Shown one piece after another: positions 5,943 to 13,765 of a stretch of DNA of 64,000 nt (position 1 is the stretch's first letter; each line of letters begins with the position of its first letter). The DNA is from Nitrospinia bacterium. Its GTDB lineage: Bacteria > Nitrospinota > Nitrospinia > Nitrospinales > JAJDAT01. Position numbers and translations under genes: made by a program. Below the pieces are notes generated by a model. It had not been told where the DNA came from, did no database searches, and saw nothing but the letters and a program-made list of their open reading frames with translations. Location: positions 1 to 64,000 of the forward strand of contig JAJDAT010000037.1 in assembly GCA_029261715.1 (NCBI GenBank), written 5' to 3'.

Positions 5943-7882
5943 TTTCTAAACCTCTTCTTCTCGTATCCTTTAGCGTCAATAGGCAAGCCTTCAGCCCAAT
6001 TCGGTAATTCGCACATCAGTTTTATGTATTCGTCTAAGCTCCCAAAATTTTCAGGAACCAAAGCTAGAATTTCGTCGTGAACAGTTAAAATTATCTGGTA
6101 GTTTTCTTTTTCAACATTCATCATTCCGTGAACCATCAAATCACGGCATAACGCTTGAATAATGTTTTCAACCCATTTCCCTCCATACGACTGTTGACGC
6201 TCCCATTTTTTACTTAGAGAGTTCACGCCCATGTAGGTCACTTGGGGATATCCATAAATACTGTTTTCTAACTCAGGACCGTAGTACGCCAGTAACCGAC
6301 CTGAAGGGAGGCGACAAAAAAGAAAATTTTCTTTTTCGATATAGCAAAACTTAATGGATTTTACGCTGAATGTTGTACCTGGATTTTGAACAGCTTTAAC
6401 AGCGCATTGGTTTATCAACTTCCACAGGTTTACAATTTGGAAATTAGATCCACGCCAATCGTTTTTAATCTTATCTGCAAAACTATCTTTGACATGAAGC
6501 CCATAATTAGGAGCCATTGTTTGAAAAGCTCCAATACCCCCGCCATAACCTAAAGCTAGTGTTGCAACTTTACCTATCAATCTTTCTTTGCTGTCTTCCT
6601 CGATTGAATCAAAAGGTTTTCCATAAATTTTTGAAGCTGTATGTTCATAAATTTTACCGTGGCCCCTAAAAACTTTTAGAATGTCCTTCTGGTCAGCTAA
6701 CCAAGCTAAAGCTCTAGCCTCAATAGATGAGAAATCCGCGACCATTAACTTCATTCCTTCAGGAGCGCAAATCATTCCACGGATGCATGAAGAAAGAGCT
6801 TCCATAGGATCGCCATAAAACAACTCAAGTATTTCTTGGTCTCTGTATCTGAAAAGCTCTATGCACTCGTCAGTGTCTTTAAATGATGGTCTTGGTAGAT
6901 TATGAGGTTGGAATAAATTACCGCTCCATCTGCCCGTAGAGGCTCCGTGATATCGAAGTAATCCTCTTGCGCGTTCGTCAGAATCAACTATTAGTTTTAG
7001 CTTTGCGTACTTAGCGTTTGAAGTTTTTCCTGTTTGCTGTCTTATTTGGAGTAGTCGTTTGACTAACTTAGGAGGGTTTTCTTTTTTCAGTACTTGTTTC
7101 AGATATTCTTCTTGGTAGTTATCTAAATGGAATCCTTGTTTAGCGCAATAAGGTATGACTTGCTTCCAAGAATTTACATCTAACAGTTCACCATCTGTAA
7201 TACCAAAAACTTCTTTGTTTAAACTGTCTGCTTGCTTTGAGATTATTTCTATAGCATGCCCAACTGATTCAGTATCAATTGGAACTCCTCTAAGGTTTAT
7301 CTCTTGATCTAACTCCCAAACTTTTCTTTCTGCTTCGTTTAAAGGTCTTATTATCTTCTTTATTTCGCGTTCTGCTATTACATCTTGTTTGCAGTATTCG
7401 TAAAGCTCCTCTAATAGTTCAGGATCTTCACAACGCGTTTTAGTTCCTTTCCAATTGCGAGGTTTGCACAGTTTTTGAACCAAATAAACACCGCGTTTAT
7501 TTTTCAATTGGTCTTGAGGCAATCCTAATGCGGTACCGCAATCTATAAGCTTACGAGGTAAAGCAAGGACTGATGCTTGTGCTGCTGTATCATGCCAATT
7601 AGAAATGGGGGGAAGTTCCGATTTGACCGAACGTTTTAAAACGTTTAGCCAAATCGAATATTCAAAAAACGAATTCCAAGCATGGAAAGAATTATGAGGC
7701 CAAAAAATTTCAAAAGGAAATTTCATTCCTGGTTTCCATAATTCAGGTTTCCCATCATCTAGCGCGTACGCCATACAAAGAATTTCCGTTGTAGGGTGTT
7801 TAGAATACTGCCAAGCTCCTATTTTTCTAATATCGGCTTCGCTGTAGGTTTCAAAATCTATGTGGTAATCGCAATTAGCCAT
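5939..7882 (-). CDS. Phage family A DNA polymerase with 3'-5' exonuclease
   Basis: This replicative polymerase of 647 residues has an N-terminal DnaQ-like exonuclease (Asp9/Glu11 in DFETYSEAD; YCKQD at 164-168). The palm motif A is VADFSSIEAR (Asp383). The O-helix region is KVATLALGYGG (Lys438, Tyr446), and motif C is VHDE (His602, Asp603, Glu604). Both proofreading and polymerase sites look intact. No 5' nuclease domain is present. Together with the primase-helicase at 35543 and the DUF2815 protein it forms a largely self-sufficient replisome. Confidence 0.95.
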   Translation of the reverse strand: MANCDYHIDFETYSEADIRKIGAWQYSKHPTTEILCMAYALDDGKPELWKPGMKFPFEIFWPHNSFHAWNSFFEYSIWLNVLKRSVKSELPPISNWHDTAAQASVLALPRKLIDCGTALGLPQDQLKNKRGVYLVQKLCKPRNWKGTKTRCEDPELLEELYEYCKQDVIAEREIKKIIRPLNEAERKVWELDQEINLRGVPIDTESVGHAIEIISKQADSLNKEVFGITDGELLDVNSWKQVIPYCAKQGFHLDNYQEEYLKQVLKKENPPKLVKRLLQIRQQTGKTSNAKYAKLKLIVDSDERARGLLRYHGASTGRWSGNLFQPHNLPRPSFKDTDECIELFRYRDQEILELFYGDPMEALSSCIRGMICAPEGMKLMVADFSSIEARALAWLADQKDILKVFRGHGKIYEHTASKIYGKPFDSIEEDSKERLIGKVATLALGYGGGIGAFQTMAPNYGLHVKDSFADKIKNDWRGSNFQIVNLWKLINQCAVKAVQNPGTTFSVKSIKFCYIEKENFLFCRLPSGRLLAYYGPELENSIYGYPQVTYMGVNSLSKKWERQQSYGGKWVENIIQALCRDLMVHGMMNVEKENYQIILTVHDEILALVPENFGSLDEYIKLMCELPNWAEGLPIDAKGYEKKRFRK

Positions 7883-8427
7883 TAAAGAAAATCGTCTTCA
7901 TCATCTTCAACTGCTACAGCTTCGAATTCATCCGCAGCTCTTGGGTTACCTCCCAGAGATTCGCCTTGTCTAAGAAACTGAAAATTGTTTAACCCAAAAG
8001 AGATTCCTTTTTTACCTTTTTTTTCGTAACCAAAAGCCCTCATTGAAACTCTGCAATAATCTCCTGATTTAAAAGCGGAAGGGTCTGTTATATCTACAGT
8101 GTTAGAAGCGTCTCGAATTCCGGGTTTTTGGTCGGATTTGATATTCATGAAGTAATGACCTTCGTAATGCTCACCTTCTAAGTCTTCCTCATCTCCATCT
8201 TTTAGAATGTAATTTAATTTTTTAGGTTCTTTCCCTTTAAAAAACTCTTCAATCACAGCTTCTTTTGCTTTTTTGATTTTGGATAAAGTCTTTTCATCAC
8301 TCTTAGGGATTAGAATCATTGTGGAATATTTCAAATCTCCGTTATCGTCTGCTCTTGGTTCAAAAGCATTTAAAAATGAAGTTCTAACTTCACCCGTGAT
8401 TACATATTTTTCACTCTTTTCAGCCAT
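7882..8427 (-). CDS. DUF2815 protein (probable ssDNA-binding protein)
   Basis: The 181-residue protein shows the DUF2815 pattern: VRTSFLNAFEP near the start, YSTMILIPK, a central HYFMNIKS, then GDYCRVSMRAFGYE. The acidic tail ends in EDDEDDFL, like the tails of ssDNA-binding proteins that recruit partners. DUF2815 is regularly found between phage PolA and DUF2800. A single-strand-binding role is inferred from fold and context. It shares 1 bp with the polymerase gene. Confidence 0.85.
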   Translation of the reverse strand: MAEKSEKYVITGEVRTSFLNAFEPRADDNGDLKYSTMILIPKSDEKTLSKIKKAKEAVIEEFFKGKEPKKLNYILKDGDEEDLEGEHYEGHYFMNIKSDQKPGIRDASNTVDITDPSAFKSGDYCRVSMRAFGYEKKGKKGISFGLNNFQFLRQGESLGGNPRAADEFEAVAVEDDEDDFL

Positions 8428-9568
8428 TAGTTTCTCCTTGATTTATGGGTTCTTGGAAATCGAGTTTTGCAGGATTCCAAGGTTCTCTTTTATCGTCTGC
8501 AAGAACTAACGCTGGCGAGCCTCTAGGCTTTATTACGTGCTCATCAATTATCTTGTGACCTTTGCCAAGAGCCTTTTCTGCTTGAGCTGGAGAAAGCATA
8601 GTCTTCTTATACATTTCAGAAGCTTTGAGATAATTTTTTAAAGCTTTTTCAGCTATCCCAATCTTTTTCCAAGTGCGGTTTGATCGCCCTTCTACAACTT
8701 TGAAACCTTTAATAGTTTCGCCTCTTAAGGCTATTTTTAAAGCGTAGTCAGCGATTGAACTTGTCCAGCTTTTAATCAAATCTAGTTTGGTTAAAATGTC
8801 AGAAATTTCATTAATACTTAGTAACTCTTTATCCTTTGTGGAGATTGGGGTTTCAAAATCTTTGAATTCTTCAGCAGCGGTTTTGAAATTTTGTTCTGCT
8901 AATGCCCTACAAATTGGTTTAGCCCTACACCACTGGCATTGTTTTTGACCTGGATTAAGAGGAGCATTTTCACTTTTAGCAATATCGGCTTTTTCTCTAA
9001 CAACTTCGCCAAACTCTAATAAATCAGCTTTTGATATTTCCCATTCTGAAATGTTGTTTGTACGGGGTTGAACAATCACCAATTTAAAAGTTTCAAACTC
9101 TTCAAAAATTTCGTAGTCGTTTAGAACTCCCAAAGCGTAAATCATTAGCTGAGGATTGTTTTTAACGTCTACTTCAATGCCTTTGCCGTGCTTATAATCG
9201 ATAACCGTTACGTGCTTTTTATCAATTACAATCGCGTCAGATGTTCCAAAACCTCCTTTTACCCAAGGGGAATATGAAACTCTTTGTTCAAAAAACTTAA
9301 TACCTGGAAGGTTGTTTATGTAGTCCAGGTGGACCTGAACCGCTTCAGCCATTTCTTCATCGACTTCGAACTCATCAAACATTTCACCTAAGTACGCATC
9401 AGCTGATAAACCTTTTTCGAGACATTCAGCCGCTAAACTATGCGCTGCAGTTCCTTCTTCTGCGAACTCGCTAGTAGTTTCTGGGATACCTTTTTCAAGT
9501 CGAATTGCACCGGGGCAATTCATCCACTTTTCAGCTCCTGACGCACTTAAAATAAAATGTTTAGTCAT
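8420..9568 (-). CDS. DUF2800 RecB-like nuclease
   Basis: The start at 9568 (MTKHFILSASGAEKW) is chosen because it overlaps the stop of the preceding small gene (TAATG). A longer frame begins at 9592 inside that gene. The 382-residue product matches DUF2800, a PD-(D/E)XK exonuclease of the RecB/Cas4 type. Visible parts are EEGTAAHSLA, SDAIVID, VIDYKHGKG and a C-terminal CQWCRAKPIC cysteine cluster that may bind a metal or Fe-S centre. It is likely part of the phage recombination machinery. Confidence 0.85.
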   Translation of the reverse strand: MTKHFILSASGAEKWMNCPGAIRLEKGIPETTSEFAEEGTAAHSLAAECLEKGLSADAYLGEMFDEFEVDEEMAEAVQVHLDYINNLPGIKFFEQRVSYSPWVKGGFGTSDAIVIDKKHVTVIDYKHGKGIEVDVKNNPQLMIYALGVLNDYEIFEEFETFKLVIVQPRTNNISEWEISKADLLEFGEVVREKADIAKSENAPLNPGQKQCQWCRAKPICRALAEQNFKTAAEEFKDFETPISTKDKELLSINEISDILTKLDLIKSWTSSIADYALKIALRGETIKGFKVVEGRSNRTWKKIGIAEKALKNYLKASEMYKKTMLSPAQAEKALGKGHKIIDEHVIKPRGSPALVLADDKREPWNPAKLDFQEPINQGETNG

Positions 9569-9732
9569 TAGACAATGTTTCCTTTTGGCCATTCAGGGTT
9601 AACATTTAATTCTTTTAAAACTGCATCAGCTTGTTCAATAGCCTTTTTAGCTACTTCTTCAGGAGTTAAATCTTTGTAGATAAAAGCGTGCATTGCTGAC
9701 GATATGAGGTCATTTCTTAGTTTAGGGTCCAT
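9568..9732 (-). CDS. Small phage protein (54 residues)
   Basis: The product begins MDPKLRNDLISSAMHAFIYK and ends in NVNPEWPKGNIV. It is helical and I do not recognise it. It is joined to both neighbours by TAATG stop/start overlaps (at 9732 and at 9568), which strongly supports translation and also corrects the start of the DUF2800 gene. Confidence 0.7.
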   Translation of the reverse strand: MDPKLRNDLISSAMHAFIYKDLTPEEVAKKAIEQADAVLKELNVNPEWPKGNIV

Positions 9733-10076
9733 TACGCAGCCTTCGCTTTCTCCAAAGCCTTTAAAGCTTTGTCATACGCCGATTTATAATCTCTTTCGTT
9801 AAGTTCAGAAAGTTTTTTGCACTTGAATTCAGCCATGATTTTCTTAGGAGCTTGATTACCTTCGGCTTTCATAAGTGCTACAAGCTTTGTTTTAAGCTTG
9901 TCGTAATCCACTTCTTCAGAATCTTCTAAGCCCACGAGGTCATCAATTCCTGAATCATCAACTTCATCAGAATGTTGGGCATTAACTAAAGGTGCTCTAC
10001 TCAGTGCGTCTCTAATTAGTTCCATTAATTTATTAACTGCTTCAGTGTTTTTTTCTAACGCTTTTTCAAGTGCCAT
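9732..10076 (-). CDS. Phage protein of unknown function, helical
   Basis: The 114-residue protein has an N-terminal helix, an acidic linker (EVDDSGIDDLVGLEDSEEVD) and a C-terminal helical part rich in Lys and Ala. I see no catalytic motif. A clear ribosome site (AAAGGAGA) precedes the ATG at 10076. It may be an adaptor of the nuclease encoded next. Confidence 0.65.
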   Translation of the reverse strand: MALEKALEKNTEAVNKLMELIRDALSRAPLVNAQHSDEVDDSGIDDLVGLEDSEEVDYDKLKTKLVALMKAEGNQAPKKIMAEFKCKKLSELNERDYKSAYDKALKALEKAKAA

Positions 10077-10100
10077 TGAGATATCTCCTTTATTTATTTT

Positions 10101-10295
10101 TTAGGGCTTCTTTTCTAATCGATTTAAAATTTCAGTAGTTTTTTCATTAAGGCGACTTATTTTTTCGATTAAATATCGTTCTGAACCTTTATTCATATTC
10201 TTCGCGTAGTACTCCTCGAAAGCATATTTAACTTGATCTCCCATCTTTTCGTACAATTTCAAATAAAAATCTAAACTCTCTTCGGGGAGTTTCAT
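10101..10295 (-). CDS. Small helical phage protein
   Basis: The 64-residue protein is predicted to be a coiled coil in its second half (LIEKISRLNEKTTEILNRLE). It overlaps the upstream HTH-membrane gene by 4 bp. Function is unknown. Confidence 0.6.
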   Translation of the reverse strand: MKLPEESLDFYLKLYEKMGDQVKYAFEEYYAKNMNKGSERYLIEKISRLNEKTTEILNRLEKKP

Positions 10296-10828
10296 TGGTG
10301 TTCGCCTCCACTTTTTGGAATGTAGTTATCCCACTCGTTACAGAAAAAATTTGAATCTATAAAAACGTATCTAGTTTTTTTAGGTGCGAAATTATTTTTA
10401 TAATTAACTAAAGCTTTTTTGAAATTTGGTTTTTGAGATGAGGAGAGTTCCCCAAAGCAACGCGCAGAACTCATTTGTCTTTCCTTGCGGGGGTATTTGG
10501 AGTATATTTTTGTGAATTCAGAAGTGATTGGACTTTGTAGATTAGGCTTGAAAAAACCGAACCCTAAAACGATAATTAAGGCTGCAGCTAAACCTGTAAG
10601 ATTTCGGAGATTAAAAAAGTTCAACGCCACGGGGCTACATGGCGCCGAACTTTTCTCAGGTGGGAGGGGCTTGGGTGATATGGTCGAGTCAATATCTATA
10701 TCGTATTTCTTAGTGTAGTAATACAGTGTAGATTGCTTAATCTTTGGGTATTGCTCAAGCGCGTGTTGAACGCTATGACTTTTTCTAAGAATTTCTAATA
10801 TCTGTTCTCTGGAATACTTCGAGGCCAT
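10292..10828 (-). CDS. HTH-transmembrane-YPRK domain protein, first gene of early operon
   Basis: The 178-residue protein has three parts. An N-terminal helix-turn-helix-like segment comes first (SREQILEILRKSHSVQHALE). A single transmembrane stretch follows (about 75-93, LTGLAAALIIVLGFGFF). The C-terminal part (IYSKYPRKERQMSSARCF, then YVFIDSNFFCNEWDNY) resembles the YPRK...W domain at the C-terminus of several phage replication initiators. Two Cys could form a disulfide. Its place as first gene after the repressor switch suggests an early regulatory or replication role. A membrane anchor in such a protein is unusual. Confidence 0.65.
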   Translation of the reverse strand: MASKYSREQILEILRKSHSVQHALEQYPKIKQSTLYYYTKKYDIDIDSTISPKPLPPEKSSAPCSPVALNFFNLRNLTGLAAALIIVLGFGFFKPNLQSPITSEFTKIYSKYPRKERQMSSARCFGELSSSQKPNFKKALVNYKNNFAPKKTRYVFIDSNFFCNEWDNYIPKSGGEHQ

Positions 10829-10849
10829 GATTTATTCCTTATATTTGAA

Positions 10850-10920
10850 TCGAAACCCAAGCTTAAAAGCGGTTCATGCATGGCCCCATGTACGACTTTA
10901 TTGGAAAGCTTGAGTTTCGA
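10850..10920. promoter_or_regulatory. Operator region: 15-bp inverted repeat and inner palindrome
   Basis: TCGAAACCCAAGCTT (10850-10864) has an inverted partner AAGCTTGAGTTTCGA (10906-10920), 14 of 15 positions matching. Between them lies the palindrome CATGGCCCCATG (10879-10890), and its half ATGGCCCC recurs inverted as GGGGCCAT near 10946. These lie between the divergent early operon and repressor gene, so they are the natural repressor/Cro binding sites. Confidence 0.65.
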
Positions 10921-10953
10921 CAGATTGATTTTGAAATTATTTGTAGGGGCCAT

Positions 10954-10982
10954 TTGGAAATTATTAGAACTTTTTGTTTAAT
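10954..10982 (+). promoter_or_regulatory. Probable promoter of the repressor gene
   Basis: TTGGAA (10954-10959), 17 bp, TTTAAT (10977-10982), about 70 bases before the repressor start. A weaker divergent candidate on the minus strand is AGTCAA/TTTATA read backwards (11021-10995), with a short 15-bp spacer. Confidence 0.45.
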
Positions 10983-11050
10983 CTTAAAATAAAATTTATA
11001 CCTTTTAATTTAACTAGTCAACCTTTTTATTTATAAATTATTGTAATCAT

Positions 11051-11431
11051 ATGGACTCCGTAGGAGAAAGAATAAAAGAAGCTCGAATAAACAAAAGGTT
11101 AACTCAAGCTGAACTCGCTAAACTGATAGGGTTGAAAAGCTCGCAGGAAATAAGCAATTGGGAAAGAAGTAAAAAAGGCCCTAGAAAAAACCTGGCTCTT
11201 TTAGCTGAAAAACTAGAAGTGTCTGTAGATTGGATTTTAAAAGGCGAGATACCAAAAAACTCAAAACATATTAAATTAGATCTTAGTGAAACAATCGCGG
11301 TAGGGCACACACGTATAAACACTAAGTCAGTATCTATAACTGAAAACCTAAAAGATGAACTTCTCGAAGCTCAAAGACTAATTATCCAACTTCAAGAAGA
11401 AAATAAACAATTACGTGAACGTTTAAAATAA
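11051..11431 (+). CDS. Phage repressor, Xre/Cro type with C-terminal coiled coil
   Basis: The 126-residue protein has an N-terminal HTH_3 domain (GERIKEARINKRLTQAELAK, LKSSQEISNWERSKKGPRKN). It ends in a leucine-zipper-like coil (about 95-126). There is no S24/LexA peptidase domain, so RecA-stimulated self-cleavage of the CI type is not expected. Induction would need an antirepressor or another signal. It is the only plus-strand gene in this part and faces the early operon across the operator region. Confidence 0.88.
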   Translation: MDSVGERIKEARINKRLTQAELAKLIGLKSSQEISNWERSKKGPRKNLALLAEKLEVSVDWILKGEIPKNSKHIKLDLSETIAVGHTRINTKSVSITENLKDELLEAQRLIIQLQEENKQLRERLK

Positions 11432-11435
11432 AAAC

Positions 11436-11948
11436 TTAATAAAAACTCAACTGATACAATTTTTTATACCCTTCTTCGCTAAAGATGTATTTTATTTTTT
11501 TATCTCTATCTAATTTATACGCATCTGCTACCATTATATCTCTTATATCCCCTCCTTCAGCCAAGTAATCACCCGCAGGAACATCGCCGGGAACTACCAC
11601 TATGCTAACGCCGCCGTCAGAATTCTCTAGTTGCTGTACAACGCCCAAAGCTACCACGAGTCTAACCCAAGTCATTTGAGGTTTAACTTCTGAACTAACG
11701 TTGTATTGTATGAACCATTGGCCTAAGCGATTAAAAAGCCCTATCTTTTTCGCTGCTTCAATAGGGTCTTTTTCAGGCGATACATTTTCAGGAGAACAAA
11801 CAGTAGTCAATTTTGGAACCTTTAGAGTTGTAATAATATCTCTGCAAGAAGGAACAAAAAAGACTTTTGTGAGCTTGCCAGTAAAATCTGCATACGCAGT
11901 CAAACTTGAACAAAAAACAAACATTAAAATAAAAATTAGTTTTTGCAT
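11436..11948 (-). CDS. Secreted protein of unknown function
   Basis: The 170-residue precursor has a clear Sec signal peptide (MQKLIFILMFVFCSSLTAYA, cleavage after AYA). The mature part has two Cys (near residues 35 and 51) and no motif I know. It is last in a minus-strand set of five accessory genes and converges with the repressor gene with only 4 bases between the two ends. Export to the periplasm makes it a possible lysogenic-conversion product. Confidence 0.7.
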   Translation of the reverse strand: MQKLIFILMFVFCSSLTAYADFTGKLTKVFFVPSCRDIITTLKVPKLTTVCSPENVSPEKDPIEAAKKIGLFNRLGQWFIQYNVSSEVKPQMTWVRLVVALGVVQQLENSDGGVSIVVVPGDVPAGDYLAEGGDIRDIMVADAYKLDRDKKIKYIFSEEGYKKLYQLSFY

Positions 11949-11963
11949 TAATTTATCCTCTTT

Positions 11964-12341
11964 TTAGCATCCCCGACTTTGCGCGAGTATCCCAAACCGT
12001 ATTTCAGGCTCAAAGTTTCCAGTGAAAAAAGCCGAAAACCTTTGCCACCCCGCATAACCTCCGAATCTGTTTTTAGAATTGACAGAACCGCAAGAAAGCC
12101 ACCCATGAGTATATCCACCTCCCCTGAGTATCCCGTTAAAAACTGATTTTTTTACTATAGGATTTATTTTATAAATCGGCGAAGTTGGATCTATTAGGCT
12201 TGTTATCATTGCATTCTTAATTTTTTCTTCATAGTTTTCAGGTTTCATCCCAAAATCAGCTTTTAAAAGCTCTTCTTTAGAAGGACCTGAAACACAAGAA
12301 CTTAAAAACACAAACATTAAAACCAGAATAAATTTTTTCAT
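11964..12341 (-). CDS. Lipoprotein
   Basis: The lipobox LSSC at residues 13-16 follows a short hydrophobic signal. The 125-residue protein has the pattern DPTSPIYKI ... GWLSCGSVNSKNRFGGYAGWQRF. This resembles a family of small lipoproteins with a CGxVNxKNxxGGY motif. Lipid anchoring in the envelope and phage location suggest superinfection exclusion or host-surface change, but that is inference. It overlaps the membrane-protein gene by 4 bp. Confidence 0.72.
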   Translation of the reverse strand: MKKFILVLMFVFLSSCVSGPSKEELLKADFGMKPENYEEKIKNAMITSLIDPTSPIYKINPIVKKSVFNGILRGGGYTHGWLSCGSVNSKNRFGGYAGWQRFSAFFTGNFEPEIRFGILAQSRGC

Positions 12342-13150
12342 TTCGAAACCTCTAATTTAGGTTTAACCATGTATCTGATGTTGTCATTGGGTATGTTTAC
12401 AATTTCTTCCGATTCGTTTACAAAAATAGAATTCGTTGATGTTTTTATTATTAGTTTTAGATCTTTAAAATCTTTGGCATCAGTTGACCCCATAAAAGCC
12501 TTTTTCAAGTATACACGTTGGGTTTTGATATGCCTGGTTGCATCAAAGCCATTAAAATAGAACGTCATAAATGGTAAAAGCATAAAACTTAAGGCAATGA
12601 TATACGTAAAAACTCTGGCTGTTGTAATACCCGATCTCACCGCTACCAATCCCGCAATGAACGATATAGGGGTAAATGAAATGTAAACTATCATTAAATA
12701 TCCCTCTACCCCGATAAGCTTAAAACTAACTGCAGCCGCTCCGCCTATAGTACTTATACCAGCCATAAAAACACCAGTTGTCATAATTACAGCCGAGTAA
12801 TGCTTATCCTTGTAAAATTGGCTTAATCTATTCCCGCACAAAACTCCAATACAAGCTGCCAAAGGAATAAAAAAACAAGAAGTTGTTACGACTGATAAAT
12901 AAAAATCTTTAAGCCATAAAACAAAAAAATCTTCTAAATTAATAAAAGAAAAGAAGTTGTAGTGATTAGCTTTAGAAACCCCCGCAACATAAACTAACCC
13001 GTTCAAAGAACCAAATAAGAAAAAAATCGATATAAACAAAGTGGGATTTGATTTTAAAAACTTAGTTAAAGAAATTATAAATTGAATATCGATTTTATCT
13101 TCTGCTTCAGTATTTGGTTCTCCATCCTTTTCCTTTATCTTTTCCGCCAT
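12338..13150 (-). CDS. Polytopic membrane protein
   Basis: The 270-residue protein has about six transmembrane segments between residues 35 and 195, and a soluble C-terminal tail of about 75 residues. I do not recognise it. It sits in a tightly packed set with a secreted nuclease and a lipoprotein (1-bp and 4-bp overlaps), so the three may work together in the envelope. Confidence 0.7.
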   Translation of the reverse strand: MAEKIKEKDGEPNTEAEDKIDIQFIISLTKFLKSNPTLFISIFFLFGSLNGLVYVAGVSKANHYNFFSFINLEDFFVLWLKDFYLSVVTTSCFFIPLAACIGVLCGNRLSQFYKDKHYSAVIMTTGVFMAGISTIGGAAAVSFKLIGVEGYLMIVYISFTPISFIAGLVAVRSGITTARVFTYIIALSFMLLPFMTFYFNGFDATRHIKTQRVYLKKAFMGSTDAKDFKDLKLIIKTSTNSIFVNESEEIVNIPNDNIRYMVKPKLEVSK

Positions 13151-13731
13151 CAGTGCCTACCCTCAAAACTGTCTCCATTTTTATACTTCCCACAAATCTT
13201 TAATCCTTCAACGATAGCGTCATACTCCGCTTGATCCATTGAAAGGCCCCAAATAACTTTTACTTCTACCCAGTTGTTTAAGTATTCACACCAATACGAC
13301 CTATTGGGAGGCATCCATTTTGCCGGATCTTTACGACCTTTTGATCTATTTGAACCTTTTGCAACAGCTATTAAATGATTAGGATTAGATAAATCATTCG
13401 CGTATCTTCTACGCTTCTCCTCCCTCCAATTAAAACCGCCTGAAACGTGAGCTTCTTTCAATGGGACCATATGATCAACGTCTAAATCAGTAGGGTTTGA
13501 AGTTACGAGTCCGGTATAAGGCCCAACCCAAAAACCTTTGAGAGTTTCTTCATTCAAAACTTCCCTACGTGTTTTTTCACCGTCTCCATCAGCGTCAACC
13601 CAATGCTTGTAGTACATTCGATCGTAGGTTTCTCCACTCGTTTCGGGTTCAATAATTATATTGTCAATCGGATCAGCGAACGACAAAAAAGGAATAAACG
13701 AGAAAATTAATACTGCAGTTAAAGTTTTCAT
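13150..13731 (-). CDS. Secreted HNH-family nuclease (DUF1524-like)
   Basis: The start at 13731 gives a proper signal peptide (MKTLTAVLIFSFIPFLSFA). A longer frame from 13782 would overlap the upstream gene and bury the signal. The mature domain has the pattern of secreted HNH nucleases: LDVDHMVPLKEAHVSG, YANDLSNPNHLIAV, NRSKGRKDPAKWMPP, YCEYL-like WCEYLNNWVEVK. It should cut DNA in the periplasm or outside the cell. In a prophage, destroying incoming DNA is one possible use. Nutrient or host DNA degradation is another. Confidence 0.85.
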   Translation of the reverse strand: MKTLTAVLIFSFIPFLSFADPIDNIIIEPETSGETYDRMYYKHWVDADGDGEKTRREVLNEETLKGFWVGPYTGLVTSNPTDLDVDHMVPLKEAHVSGGFNWREEKRRRYANDLSNPNHLIAVAKGSNRSKGRKDPAKWMPPNRSYWCEYLNNWVEVKVIWGLSMDQAEYDAIVEGLKICGKYKNGDSFEGRH

Positions 13732-13765
13732 TTTTTGACCACTTTCAGAAATGGATATAAACAAA

